NCBI GenBank assembly: GCA_017160915.1
Contig: JACAWG010000076.1
Location: 37,323 to 101,322 of the forward strand
DNA from: Aggregatibacter actinomycetemcomitans
Lineage (GTDB): Bacteria > Pseudomonadota > Gammaproteobacteria > Enterobacterales > Pasteurellaceae
Direction of reading: 5' to 3'
DNA length: 64,000 nucleotides
Part shown: positions 11,332-19,966 of the stretch, one piece after another
Layout of the letters: the number at the start of each line of letters is the position of its first letter
Position numbering within the stretch: position 1 is the first letter of the stretch
The notes under the pieces: generated by a model
What the model was told of the DNA's origin: nothing
Databases searched by the model: none
The model's input: only the letters and a program-made list of their open reading frames with translations
Program-made: the position numbers and the translations under genes

Positions 11332-12195
11332 ATGATTTATAGCATGACGGCATTTGCCGCGTTAGAGATAAAAAAAGACTGGGGCAATGCGGTGTGGGAA
11401 ATTCGCTCGGTGAATCAACGTTATCTGGAAACCTTTTTCCGCCTGCCGGAACAATTCCGCAGCTTAGAAAACACCCTGCGCGAAAGCCTGCGTCAAAAGC
11501 TCACCCGTGGCAAAATCGAATGCACATTACGCATTGATAACAAAAAACAAACTGCTGCCGAATTACATATTAATCAAGAACTTGCGAATCAAGTGCTGCA
11601 ATCGCTGCAATGGTTGAAACAACAAGCGGGCGAAGGCGAGTTTAATTTAACCGATGTCCTGCGTTACCCGGGCGTGGTGGAAGTGCCGGAGCAGGACGTG
11701 GATTTAATCAGTCAGGATTTATTGGCGGCGTTTGAACAGGTGGTCGGCGAATTTATCGCCATGCGTCAGCGCGAAGGGGAAAAAATCCACACCTTACTGG
11801 AACAGCGACTTGACGCCATCAACGCCGAGCAGCAAAAAGTGCGGTCAAAAATGCCGGAGATTTTACAATGGCAGCGCGAGCGGATGCTGCAACGCTTTGA
11901 AGAAATTCAACTGCAACCCGATCCGCAACGTTTGGAGCAGGAGCTGATTATGCTGGCGCAACGCATTGATGTGGCGGAGGAACTGGATCGGTTACAGTTA
12001 CACGTGAAAGAAACCCAAAATATTCTGCGCAAAGGCGGCGCGGTAGGGCGCAAGCTGGATTTCATGATGCAGGAACTGAACCGCGAATCCAACACGCTGG
12101 CGTCCAAATCCATTAACGTGGAGGTCACCAATTCCGCCATTGAGCTTAAAGTGTTAATCGAGCAAATGCGCGAACAAATTCAAAATCTTGAGTAA
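11332..12195 (+). CDS. yicC: YicC family endoribonuclease/adaptor
   Basis: A 287-residue cytosolic protein that starts MIYSMTAFAALEIKKDWG and includes IRSVNQRYLETFFRLPEQFR near the N-terminus, both typical of YicC. The C-terminal DUF1732 part contains EELDRLQLHVKET, GRKLDFMMQELNRESNTLASK and EQMREQIQNLE. Family members in E. coli have been reported as an endoribonuclease that affects small-RNA decay. The divergent position next to rph matches other gammaproteobacteria. Confidence 0.92.
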   Translation: MIYSMTAFAALEIKKDWGNAVWEIRSVNQRYLETFFRLPEQFRSLENTLRESLRQKLTRGKIECTLRIDNKKQTAAELHINQELANQVLQSLQWLKQQAGEGEFNLTDVLRYPGVVEVPEQDVDLISQDLLAAFEQVVGEFIAMRQREGEKIHTLLEQRLDAINAEQQKVRSKMPEILQWQRERMLQRFEEIQLQPDPQRLEQELIMLAQRIDVAEELDRLQLHVKETQNILRKGGAVGRKLDFMMQELNRESNTLASKSINVEVTNSAIELKVLIEQMREQIQNLE

Positions 12196-12222
12196 TTTAT
12201 TGATATTTTTAAGGAAAGTACG

Positions 12223-13110
12223 ATGGCATATGCACTTTTAACGGCACAACAGGACGACATCATCTGCCCGCTCGAACATTACACGCTCATTGAAATGGCG
12301 GGTGTGGATGCGGAAAAATATTTGCAGGGGCAACTCACCTGCGATGTAACAAAACTGGCGGCAGGCGAATCCACCCTCGCCGCCCATTGCGATCCGAAAG
12401 GTAAAATGAGTGCGCTGTTCCGCCTGATTCGGCAAGACGAACAGACCTTTTATATGTTGCTGAAAAGCGAATTATTGCCGTCGGCGTTGGATCAACTGAA
12501 AAAATATGCGGTGTTTTCCAAAGTCACCTTCACCCCGTTAGATTGGCAGATTATCGGCGCGGCAGGTGCGAAAGGCATCGAAAAGTGCGGTCGAATTTCC
12601 GCGCAAATTCGCGTCGAAGTGAACGACCGACAACCGCGCATCATTTTGTTAAATCCGACCCCACTCGCCATCGAACCCACCGCCGAAGCGAAAGCGTGGG
12701 ATTTGTTGGATATTCAGGACGGCGTACCCGGTTTGGCGGCGGTAACCCAACTACAATTCATTCCGCAGGCGTTAAATCTGCAAAGCATCGAGCAGGCGAT
12801 TTCCTTCCATAAAGGCTGTTACATCGGGCAAGAAACGGTGGCGCGCGCCAAATATCGCGGCGCTAACAAACGCGCCTTGTTCATCTTTGCGGCACAAACG
12901 GAAAGCCTGCCGGACATCGGTTCCCCGTTGGAAATGGCGCTCGGCGACAACTGGCGCAGCACCGGCACGATCACAAGTGCGGTCAATTTTCACGGCGTTT
13001 TATGGTTGCAGGCGGTGCTCAATACGCCGTTGGAAGACGGTCAGGCATTCCGTTTGCCGGGCAGCCAAACGCCACTGACATTACAACCTTTACCTTACGA
13101 GTTAAGCTAA
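12223..13110 (+). CDS. ygfZ: tRNA-modifying protein YgfZ (folate-binding)
   Basis: Folate-dependent protein related to aminomethyltransferase T; it supports Fe-S cluster enzymes including the tRNA methylthiotransferase MiaB. The 295 residues contain the GcvT-like fold (YLQGQLTCDV, HCDPKGKMSALFRL) and the family signature KGCYIGQETVARAKYRG with the conserved cysteine. An uptake sequence lies inside the gene (12593). Its stop codon is directly followed by the ATG of yjjU, so the two are likely co-translated. Confidence 0.92.
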   Translation: MAYALLTAQQDDIICPLEHYTLIEMAGVDAEKYLQGQLTCDVTKLAAGESTLAAHCDPKGKMSALFRLIRQDEQTFYMLLKSELLPSALDQLKKYAVFSKVTFTPLDWQIIGAAGAKGIEKCGRISAQIRVEVNDRQPRIILLNPTPLAIEPTAEAKAWDLLDIQDGVPGLAAVTQLQFIPQALNLQSIEQAISFHKGCYIGQETVARAKYRGANKRALFIFAAQTESLPDIGSPLEMALGDNWRSTGTITSAVNFHGVLWLQAVLNTPLEDGQAFRLPGSQTPLTLQPLPYELS

Positions 13111-13965
13111 ATGAAAGTCGGCTTGGTATTAGAAGGCGGCGCCATGCGCGGGATGTTCACCGCCGGCGTGTTGGACGTGTTCTTAGATGAGCAAATTCAT
13201 ATCGACGGCATCGTCAGCGTGTCCGCCGGCGCGTTGTTCGGCGTGAATTTTCCGTCAAAACAAAGAGGACGCGTGTTGCGTTACAACAAAAAATACCTGA
13301 ACGACAAACGCTACATGGGCTTCCACAGCCTGTTCACCACGGGCAACATCGTCAACAAAGACTTCGCCTTTTATCAACTGCCTTTTGAATTGGATATATT
13401 CGATCAGGACGAATTCGCCCGCGCCGGCATCGACTTTTACACGGTGCTGACCAATGTGGAAAGCGGCGCGCCGGAATATGTCAAAATTCACGATGTGTTT
13501 GAGCAAATGGAAATCTTCCGCGCCACCTCCGCCATGCCTTTCGTGTCAAAAATGGTGGAAATCGACGGCAAAAAATACTTAGACGGCGGCATTTCCGATA
13601 GCATTCCGCTGCATTTCTGCCAACAATTGGGTTACGACAAAATCATCGTCATTCTCACCCGCCCGCTGGATTACCGCAAAACACCGACAAACCCGCTACT
13701 GTTTAAAGCCTTTTACCGTCGCTACCCGAAACTAGTGGAGCGCCTCACCAACCGTTACGCCGAATATAACAACGCCGTGGAAGAAGTGATTCGGCTCAAC
13801 GAACAGGGCGACATTTTCGTCATCCGCCCTTCCCTCACCTTGCCGATTCAGCGCCTTGAAAAAGACGTGCATAAAGTACAAGCCATGTATGATCTTGGCG
13901 TCAGCGACGCGCAATATGTGATGAAAGATCTGAAAGCCTATCTGGCGACGCCCCCGCAGGTATAA
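13111..13965 (+). CDS. yjjU: patatin-like phospholipase family protein YjjU
   Basis: Predicted serine acyl hydrolase of the patatin family. The 284-residue protein has the oxyanion-hole motif GGAMRGMFTAGVLDVF near the N-terminus, the nucleophile elbow VSVSAGALFG (G-x-S-x-G) and the catalytic aspartate in YLDGGISDSIP. No signal peptide is visible, so it should be cytosolic or peripheral. The sequence resembles E. coli YjjU, whose substrate is not established. It starts immediately after ygfZ without a gap. Confidence 0.9.
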   Translation: MKVGLVLEGGAMRGMFTAGVLDVFLDEQIHIDGIVSVSAGALFGVNFPSKQRGRVLRYNKKYLNDKRYMGFHSLFTTGNIVNKDFAFYQLPFELDIFDQDEFARAGIDFYTVLTNVESGAPEYVKIHDVFEQMEIFRATSAMPFVSKMVEIDGKKYLDGGISDSIPLHFCQQLGYDKIIVILTRPLDYRKTPTNPLLFKAFYRRYPKLVERLTNRYAEYNNAVEEVIRLNEQGDIFVIRPSLTLPIQRLEKDVHKVQAMYDLGVSDAQYVMKDLKAYLATPPQV

Positions 13966-14008
13966 GCCATTCAGCGTGTTGAATGGCGAAAAAACACCGC
14001 GAAAAATG

Positions 14009-14019
14009 ACCGCACTTTT
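14009..14019 (-). other. DNA uptake sequence near end of reductase gene
   Basis: GACCGCACTTT followed by TTTATAAAAAAT lies between the convergent yjjU and reductase genes. A single uptake sequence is seen with no second arm, so it is not a clear terminator. Confidence 0.5.
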
Positions 14020-14571
14020 TTATAAAAAATATTTTTCCAGATGTGCCGAATAGTCCCGCACGCTTTGTTCTACTAGCATTAATGCGTCGTCACTGTAACC
14101 GTCATTGCTATCTATGGTATGAAAAACAAACAATGGCCGGTAGTCAGCATTCACATAATTTGCAATCAATTCAAATGGACGCAACACTTCCGACACATCG
14201 TATCCGATAGCGCCTTGACGGGAATAATCTTCTGCCCGTGTACCTAATGACACGGCAATACCCATTTTTTTCGCGATGAACGCTTTTCCTTTTGAACCGT
14301 ATGCCCAACCGTGCGTTAATACGTCATCAAACCACGCTTTCAGTAACGGAGGACAACTAAACCAATATACCGGAAACTGAAAAATCAAAGCTGAATGTTG
14401 CTCGACCAACGCCTGTTCCTGCTCGACATTAATTTTGCCGTCGGGATAGGTATCGTATAAATTATGAACGGTAAAACGTTCAGGGAATTTTTTTAATTCC
14501 TTAATCCAACGTTTATTCATGACAGAATTCCGAATATCCGGATGTGCCACAATCACTAATATTTTTCCCAT
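14020..14571 (-). CDS. NAD(P)H-dependent flavodoxin-fold quinone oxidoreductase (KefF/YwrO-like)
   Basis: The 183-residue protein has the flavodoxin-like NAD(P)H:quinone reductase fold: N-terminal KILVIVAHPD, the FMN-side motif LIFQFPVYWFSCPPLLKAWFDDVLTHGWAYG, and a late SLGTRAEDYS loop. It resembles both KefF, the ancillary subunit of KefC, and general YwrO-type reductases. A KefB/KefC-type antiporter lies 2.4 kb away, but in a separate unit, so a KefF role is only a possibility. The gene is divergent from an HxlR regulator, a common arrangement for quinone- or electrophile-induced reductases. Confidence 0.85.
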   Translation of the reverse strand: MGKILVIVAHPDIRNSVMNKRWIKELKKFPERFTVHNLYDTYPDGKINVEQEQALVEQHSALIFQFPVYWFSCPPLLKAWFDDVLTHGWAYGSKGKAFIAKKMGIAVSLGTRAEDYSRQGAIGYDVSEVLRPFELIANYVNADYRPLFVFHTIDSNDGYSDDALMLVEQSVRDYSAHLEKYFL

Positions 14572-14641
14572 TTTATTCCTCCTTTCACTACAATAAGAGA
14601 AGTATATATATCCGAATAACCCCTAACAAGTACGCACTTTA

Positions 14642-14658
14642 AGGTTATATACTAACCT
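14642..14658. promoter_or_regulatory. dyad, candidate HxlR operator
   Basis: AGGTTA-TATAC-TAACCT is a perfect 6-bp inverted repeat with a 5-bp spacer, in the space between the divergent reductase and HxlR genes, 24 bases before the regulator start. Operator role is inferred from position and symmetry. Confidence 0.5.
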
Positions 14659-14682
14659 CAAAGAAAGCGTAAGGAGAGAGTG

Positions 14683-15003
14683 ATGGAAAAGCAAAATTGC
14701 GTGTCTACCGGCATAAAATTAGGAGAAACAGGTTTCGGTTACACGCTATCGGTAATCGGCGGCAAATATAAAATGATCGTGTTATTTTGGTTATATCACA
14801 ATCCGCCGGCAATGCGATTTAATGAATTGAAACGCCGTATCGGTACGATTTCCTTCAAAACATTAAGCGGTACATTAAAAGAATTAGAAATTGACGAACT
14901 GATTATTCGCACGGAATATCCGCAGATTCCGCCGAAAGTGGAATATGCATTGTCACCTCGCGGGTTCTCCCTGATGCCTATTTTAAATAGTATGTGTCAA
15001 TAG
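14683..15003 (+). CDS. HxlR family winged-helix transcriptional regulator
   Basis: A 106-residue protein, one HxlR winged-helix domain. Motifs in order: a cysteine at residue 6, YTLSVIGGKYKMIVLFWL, MRFNELKRRIGTISFKTLSGTLKELE (recognition helix) and TEYPQIPPKVEYALSPRGFSLMPIL (wing). HxlR proteins such as HypR and QorR use an N-terminal cysteine to sense quinones, aldehydes or hypochlorite. The ATG at 14683 is favoured over GTG 14680 because AAGGAG lies 6 bases upstream of it. The divergent reductase is the probable target. Confidence 0.85.
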   Translation: MEKQNCVSTGIKLGETGFGYTLSVIGGKYKMIVLFWLYHNPPAMRFNELKRRIGTISFKTLSGTLKELEIDELIIRTEYPQIPPKVEYALSPRGFSLMPILNSMCQ

Positions 15004-15265
15004 GGGGAAACTCATCGTCGGGAACCGTGAGATGGCACTCTAAAAAAACATTATTTTTTCTAACCGCACTTTCCCGCTAAATCGGTTTACCCATAAAGTC
15101 TTATTGCGCAACGGGCGTAGATTTTTTAAACTGGGTACGCAAATTCAATTTGTAGTTTCATGTATATCGCAAGTTTGTGTATAGGAAATGATAAAACCTA
15201 CCTTTCGTTTTTTTCTCATTGTTATACCTTCCTTGTAAACTTTCTTTCAAATTTAAGGATTAAAA

Positions 15266-16474
15266 ATGAACGAAGCTTTACAACAGTTCAAACAACAATA
15301 TTTGATTAAATATTGGAATCCGATTATCGCCGTGATCGCGGCGGGATTAATTTCCGCCTATTATTTCGGCGTGACCGGCACTTACTGGGCGGTCACCGGG
15401 GAGTTCACCCGTTAGGGCGGACACGCGTTGCAAGCGTTGGGCGTGGATGTATCCGATTGGAGTTATTACAAAATCATCGGTATGCAAGGCACGATCTTCA
15501 CCCGTATCGACGGCGTGATGATTCTGGGGATGTTCGCCGGTTGTATTTCCGCCGCGCTGTGGGCAAACAACGTCAAATGGCGTAACCAACCGCACAAACG
15601 TCGTATTGTGCAAGCCTTAATCGGCGGTGCATTAGCCGGTTTCGGCGCGCGTTTGGCAATGGGTTGTAATCTTGCCTCCCTGTTCACCGGGATTCCGCAA
15701 TTTTCCGTGCACGCCTGGTTTTTCACCATCGCCACCGCCATCGGTACCTACGTCGGCGTGAAAGTCACGTTGCTGCCGATGTTCCGCGTGAAGTTGGAGT
15801 TGAAAAAAGGCGGCGCGAAATTACAGGAAACCGACCCGAAAAAAGCCCAACGCCGTTTCTGGATTGGTATGGTGGTGTTCTTCGCCTACCTCATCGCGTC
15901 CCTTTATGTCATGACCCATTCCATTAAACTCGGCTTCGCCATGTTGTGCGGATTAGCTTTCGGGTTACTCATCGAACGTGCGCAAATCTGCTTCACTTCC
16001 GCGTTCCGCGATTTATGGGTGACCGGTCGTGCGTATATGGCAAAGGCCATTATTTTCGGTATTTTGGCAGGCACTATCGGCGTATTCAGTTACATTCAAT
16101 TAGGCGTAGCGCCGAAAATCATGTGGGCAGGTCCGAACGCCATTATCGGCGGTTTACTGTTCGGTTTTGGTATCGTTTTGGCGGGCGGTTGCGAAACCGG
16201 CTGGATGTATCGTTCAATGGAAGGACAAGTGCATTTCATGTGGGTCGGTGTGGGCAACGTGATCGGTTCCACCTATTTGGCGTACGCTTGGGACGATCTC
16301 GCACCGGTATTGGCGCTGGACTACGAAAAACTGAATTTACTGAAAGAATTCGGTCCGGTAGGCGGGTTATTGGTGAACTACGGTTTACTGATTCTCTGCT
16401 TAATCGCTGTGGTGTGGTGGGAAAAACGTTTCATTACCAAAGCGAAAGCCAAAATTGCGGCGGCACAAGCGTAA
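15266..16474 (+). pseudogene. yedE: YedE/TsuA family sulfur (selenium) transporter, interrupted by amber codon
   Basis: Polytopic membrane protein of the YeeE/YedE family, thought to import sulfur compounds such as thiosulfate. The frame opens at ATG 15266 (RBS AAGGA) and reads NEALQQFKQQYLIKYWNPI through VTGEFTR, then TAG at 15413-15415, then GGHALQALGVD. The sequence then stays in frame and intact to 16474, with MGCNLASLFTGIPQFS and AGGCETGWMYR, the two conserved cysteine motifs. E. coli YedE reads GEFTRWGG at this point, so the change looks like TGG to TAG at codon 50. Otherwise the length (402 codons) fits. Restart at TTG 15428 would delete the first membrane segment. yedF follows 51 bases later. 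Confidence 0.85.
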
Positions 16475-16525
16475 AAGTGCGGTCTTATCTTACGTTATTT
16501 TTATTTCACAGAAGGAAAACAAACT

Positions 16526-16795
16526 ATGGCATTTACCGTTGTTCAAAAATTAGATAAAGATCCGAAAGACATCACCCCGGATTACACCTTAGACACCCTC
16601 GGCGAGCCTTGCCCGTACCCGGCAATCGTAATGCTGGAAACCATGCCGCAATTACAAAAAGGGGAAATTCTGGAATTGTTAAGCGACTGCGCTCAGTCTA
16701 TTAACAACATCCCCGTGGACACCAAAAACCACGGCTATACCCTATTGAGCGTGGAACAAGACGGCACTAAGTTGCGTTATTTGATTCAGCGTTAA
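16526..16795 (+). CDS. yedF: TusA/SirA family sulfurtransferase-like protein YedF
   Basis: An 89-residue TusA-like protein with the N-terminal CPxP motif in LGEPCPYPAIVMLETM; the first cysteine is the persulfide carrier in TusA. It pairs with the YedE family transporter upstream, as in many bacteria, which suggests delivery of imported sulfur (or selenium) to a cytosolic acceptor. This gene is intact although yedE carries a stop codon. Confidence 0.9.
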   Translation: MAFTVVQKLDKDPKDITPDYTLDTLGEPCPYPAIVMLETMPQLQKGEILELLSDCAQSINNIPVDTKNHGYTLLSVEQDGTKLRYLIQR

Positions 16796-16807
16796 AAAAA
16801 TAAATTA

Positions 16808-16828
16808 AGGCGGATTCATCATCCGCCT
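16808..16828 (+). terminator. hairpin after yedF
   Basis: AGGCGGAT pairs with ATCCGCCT around TCATC, followed by ATTCTTCATT. The T run is weak. It lies 12 bases after the yedF stop and is the likely end of the yedE-yedF transcript. Confidence 0.55.
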
Positions 16829-16995
16829 ATTCTTCATTAAAAGTGCGGTAATTTTTTATCACATTTCCTTTCCCCAACAAATTTGCTAAACCTATCGCAA
16901 AACTCACACATTTCTTCAGCAATTCTTCAAAAAAAACGCTAGAATAAACGGCTTTTTAACATTCATAAGCCATAAATTCATTTCGGGGGAAAAAG

Positions 16996-18813
16996 ATGGA
17001 AGCACACGGGGCGGGAGATTTAATTCGCGTTGTCGTCTTATTGGGCGCTGCAGTGGTTGCAGTGCCGTTATTTAAACGTATCGGTTTAGGATCGGTGCTG
17101 GGTTATTTGGCTGCCGGTTTGGTTATCGGTCCGTTCGGTTTGAAACTGGTGACCGATTCCCACGCGATTTTGCACATTGCGGAATTCGGTGTGGTGATGT
17201 TCTTATTCGTGATCGGGCTGGAAATGAAACCTTCCCATCTGTGGAGCCTGCGTAAGCAAATTTTCGGGTTGGGCAGTTTGCAGGTGATTATTTCCGCCGT
17301 TTTAATGACGTTGGTGTCCGTGCAGTTCGGCATTTCATGGGAAGTGGCGTTCATTTGCTCCTCCGGTTTCGTGCTGACTTCCACGGCAATCGTGATGCAG
17401 GTCTTGGGTGAACGCAAACAGCTTTCCACCCGAGCCGGGCAAAAAATGGTATCGATCCTCTTATTTGAAGATTTGCTGATCGTGCCATTATTAGCCGTGA
17501 TCACTTACCTTTCCCCGTTAGAAAGCGAAAGCACCATGTCCTGGTGGGAATCCGCCGCCATTGCGATGGTTGCCTTGGCGGTGCTGGTGTTAATCGGACG
17601 TTTCATTCTCAATCCGGTGTTCCGAATTTTAGCCAATTCCAAAGCGCGCGAGGTGATGACCGCCGCCGCCTTATTTGTAGTGTTAGGTTCGGCATTATTA
17701 ATGGAAGAAGCGGGCTTGTCACAAGCCATGGGCGCTTTTGTGGCGGGTGTGATGTTGTCGGAATCCGCTTTCCGCCATCAATTGGAAGCGGATATTGAAC
17801 CGTTCCGCGGTTTGTTGCTGGGCTTGTTTTTCCTCGGTGTAGGGATGTCGCTAAATCTCACCGTCGTAGCGGAAAACTGGATGCTTATCGGCGCCGGTGT
17901 ATTAGCCCTGATGCTGACCAAAGGCATTTGTATTTATTTGGTTGCCCGTGCGGCGAAAAGCACCCACAAAACCGCGATTGATCGCGCTTTGCTTATGGCG
18001 CAAGGCGGCGAGTTCGCTTTCGTGTTATTTGCCCAAGCCTACAATCAAAAAGTGATTGATGAAACCGTCAATGCCAACATGACGGCGGTCGTGGTGCTTT
18101 CCATGGTGCTGACGCCGATGATGTTGGTGCTATATGAAAAATTCGCCCCGAAACCGACGGCAGAAGAATTACCGGCAGATGAAATCGACGAGCAACATCC
18201 GATTCTCATCGTCGGCATGGGACGCTTCGGACAAATCGTCAATGATTTATTGCGCCTCAGCGGTTATGCCACCACGGTGGTGGATCTCAATCCGAACATG
18301 ATCAAAGGCTTCAATGAATACGGTATCAAATCTTACTTCGGCGACGCTTCCCGCCGCGAATTTCTTATCGCCGCCGGACTTGAGCAAGCCGAAATGCTGA
18401 TCGTCGCCATTAATAACAAAGAGCAGGCGGCAAACATCGTGCATTTCGCCCGTGAACTGAACCCGAATATTAAAATTATCGCCCGTGCCTACGACCGTTT
18501 CAGCACCTTTGCCTTACATGAAGCCGGTGCCGATGAAATTATCCGCGAAACCTTCGACGCCGCAGTGCGCACCGGTAAACGCGCCCTTGAAACCCTTGGC
18601 ATGGAACCGGAATTAGTGAAAGAAATCGGCGATTACTATTTTGATGCGGATCGCCATGAAGTGGCGCTCATGTCGCAAGTGTACAACCCCGACATGGGAC
18701 TATTCCAAAACCCGCTCATGCGTGACATTGCCCGAGAATGCGACCAAAAAATGGCGGCGGATATTCAGGAAATCATCCTGAAAGCAAAAGAAAAAGAAGC
18801 CGAGACAGAATAA
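16996..18813 (+). CDS. kefC: KefB/KefC-type K+/H+ antiporter (CPA2) with RCK domain
   Basis: Potassium efflux system gated by glutathione conjugates, which acidifies the cytosol to protect from electrophiles. The 605 residues begin with about 12 transmembrane helices of the CPA2 family (GSVLGYLAAGLVIGPFGL; FLFVIGLEMKPSHL; LLFEDLLIVPLLAV; LMAQGGEFAFVLFAQA). An RCK/TrkA-N domain follows from about residue 395 with Rossmann motif ILIVGMGRFGQIVNDLL. Length is between E. coli KefB (601) and KefC (620), and the sequence alone does not tell the two apart with confidence. No kefF/kefG gene is directly adjacent. Confidence 0.88.
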   Translation: MEAHGAGDLIRVVVLLGAAVVAVPLFKRIGLGSVLGYLAAGLVIGPFGLKLVTDSHAILHIAEFGVVMFLFVIGLEMKPSHLWSLRKQIFGLGSLQVIISAVLMTLVSVQFGISWEVAFICSSGFVLTSTAIVMQVLGERKQLSTRAGQKMVSILLFEDLLIVPLLAVITYLSPLESESTMSWWESAAIAMVALAVLVLIGRFILNPVFRILANSKAREVMTAAALFVVLGSALLMEEAGLSQAMGAFVAGVMLSESAFRHQLEADIEPFRGLLLGLFFLGVGMSLNLTVVAENWMLIGAGVLALMLTKGICIYLVARAAKSTHKTAIDRALLMAQGGEFAFVLFAQAYNQKVIDETVNANMTAVVVLSMVLTPMMLVLYEKFAPKPTAEELPADEIDEQHPILIVGMGRFGQIVNDLLRLSGYATTVVDLNPNMIKGFNEYGIKSYFGDASRREFLIAAGLEQAEMLIVAINNKEQAANIVHFARELNPNIKIIARAYDRFSTFALHEAGADEIIRETFDAAVRTGKRALETLGMEPELVKEIGDYYFDADRHEVALMSQVYNPDMGLFQNPLMRDIARECDQKMAADIQEIILKAKEKEAETE

Positions 18814-18830
18814 AAAACGCAGGCAAAACA

Positions 18831-18867
18831 CACCGCACTTTAGCGCTTAAAGTGCGGTGATTTTTTT
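18831..18867 (+). terminator. uptake-sequence terminator after kef gene
   Basis: CACCGCACTTTA (18831-18842) and TAAAGTGCGGTG (18848-18859) form a perfect 12-bp stem with loop GCGCT, followed by ATTTTTTT. Two head-to-head uptake sequences make the stem, a classic Pasteurellaceae terminator. Confidence 0.9.
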
Positions 18868-19018
18868 CGGCGTTTTTGCCTCCGATTTCCCCTCGTCGCA
18901 AAATCCGCTGGAAACCGACCGCACTTTATGGTATAAAGCACGCCGTTATTTTGCTGTTTAAAAATAACGTTTAATTTTTAATCAAACTTACTAAAACACA
19001 CACATATCAGTAAGGCTA

Positions 19019-19068
19019 AATCGGGGTGCCAAACGGTCGATTGGCTGGATATGTGGAGGCTAAACCCC
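19019..19068 (+). promoter_or_regulatory. rpsB leader, candidate S2 autoregulatory RNA
   Basis: The rpsB 5' leader can fold with GGGGT (19023-19027) against ACCCC (19064-19068) and an internal hairpin GCCAA (19028-19032) / TTGGC (19041-19045). S2 represses its own rpsB-tsf mRNA through a conserved leader in gammaproteobacteria. Equating this fold with that leader is an inference from position and pairing. Confidence 0.55.
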
Positions 19069-19087
19069 AAACAAAAGGAAAATTATT

Positions 19088-19810
19088 ATGGCACAAGTTT
19101 CTATGCGCGATATGCTTCAGGCAGGCGTTCACTTCGGTCACCAAACCCGTTACTGGAACCCAAAAATGAAACCGTTCATTTTCGGACCACGCAACGGCGT
19201 TCACATCATCAACCTTGAAAAAACCGTTCCAATGTTCAACGCGGCATTAGCCGAGTTAACCCGCATTGCAAGCAACAACGGCAAAGTGTTATTCGTTGGT
19301 ACCAAACGCGCAGCGACCGATGCAGTCCAAGCAGCGGCATTAGAATGTCAACAATACTATGTAAATCACCGTTGGTTAGGCGGTATGTTGACCAACTGGA
19401 AAACAGTTCGTCAATCCATCAAACGCTTAAAAGATTTAGAAACCCAATCTCAAGACGGTACTTTTGACAAATTAACCAAAAAAGAAGCGTTAATGCGTAG
19501 CCGTGAGATGGAAAAACTTGAATTAAGCCTTGGCGGTATCAAAGATATGGGCGGTTTGCCGGATGCGTTATTCGTTATCGGTGCGGATCACGAACATATC
19601 GCGGTTAAAGAAGCAAACAACTTGGGCATTCCTGTATTTGCTATCGTTGATACCAACTCCGATCCGGACGGCGTAGATTTCGTTATCCCGGGTAACGACG
19701 ACGCAGCGCGCGCCATTCAACTTTACTTGGCTTCTGCGGTTGCAGCGATCAAAGAAGGTCGTGGTAACGAAGAAGCGGTTGCTGAAGAATTAGCGCAAGC
19801 CGCAGAATAA
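19088..19810 (+). CDS. rpsB: 30S ribosomal protein S2
   Basis: Small-subunit ribosomal protein S2, 240 residues. It begins [26 protein letters not shown], with the family segments [29 protein letters not shown] and [24 protein letters not shown]. The RBS AAAAGGAAA precedes ATG 19088. It is the first gene of rpsB-tsf, separated from tsf by 156 bases with a terminator. Confidence 0.98.
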   Translation: MAQVSMRDMLQAGVHFGHQTRYWNPKMKPFIFGPRNGVHIINLEKTVPMFNAALAELTRIASNNGKVLFVGTKRAATDAVQAAALECQQYYVNHRWLGGMLTNWKTVRQSIKRLKDLETQSQDGTFDKLTKKEALMRSREMEKLELSLGGIKDMGGLPDALFVIGADHEHIAVKEANNLGIPVFAIVDTNSDPDGVDFVIPGNDDAARAIQLYLASAVAAIKEGRGNEEAVAEELAQAAE

Positions 19811-19866
19811 TTCAAGCGATTGCAATAAGGCGTAAGCCCTTATTAATCAGACGATTAATTGGTTAG

Positions 19867-19897
19867 CAGGGGGCTGAAACAGCTCCCTGTATTTTTT
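19867..19897 (+). terminator. terminator/attenuator between rpsB and tsf
   Basis: CAGGGGGCTG, loop AAA, CAGCTCCCTG (one G-T pair) followed by TATTTTTT. It would lower tsf expression relative to rpsB, as in E. coli. A second, uptake-sequence inverted repeat (about 19903-19947) follows before tsf. Confidence 0.8.
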
Positions 19898-19966
19898 GAG
19901 CTAAAAGTGCGGTCACAAAAAACAACGTTTTTTTCCACCGCACTTTAACCGACAGAGGATTTTAAA

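Noticed and set aside
15004..15265. Possible gene remnant (about 18 minus-strand codons ending near 15113) upstream of yedE
   Set aside because: Too short and unrecognised; no homologue could be named, and an ordinary promoter region explains the space.
15946..16557. 203-codon plus-strand frame overlapping yedE
   Set aside because: Arginine-rich out-of-frame shadow of yedE; the yedE frame has conserved cysteine motifs.
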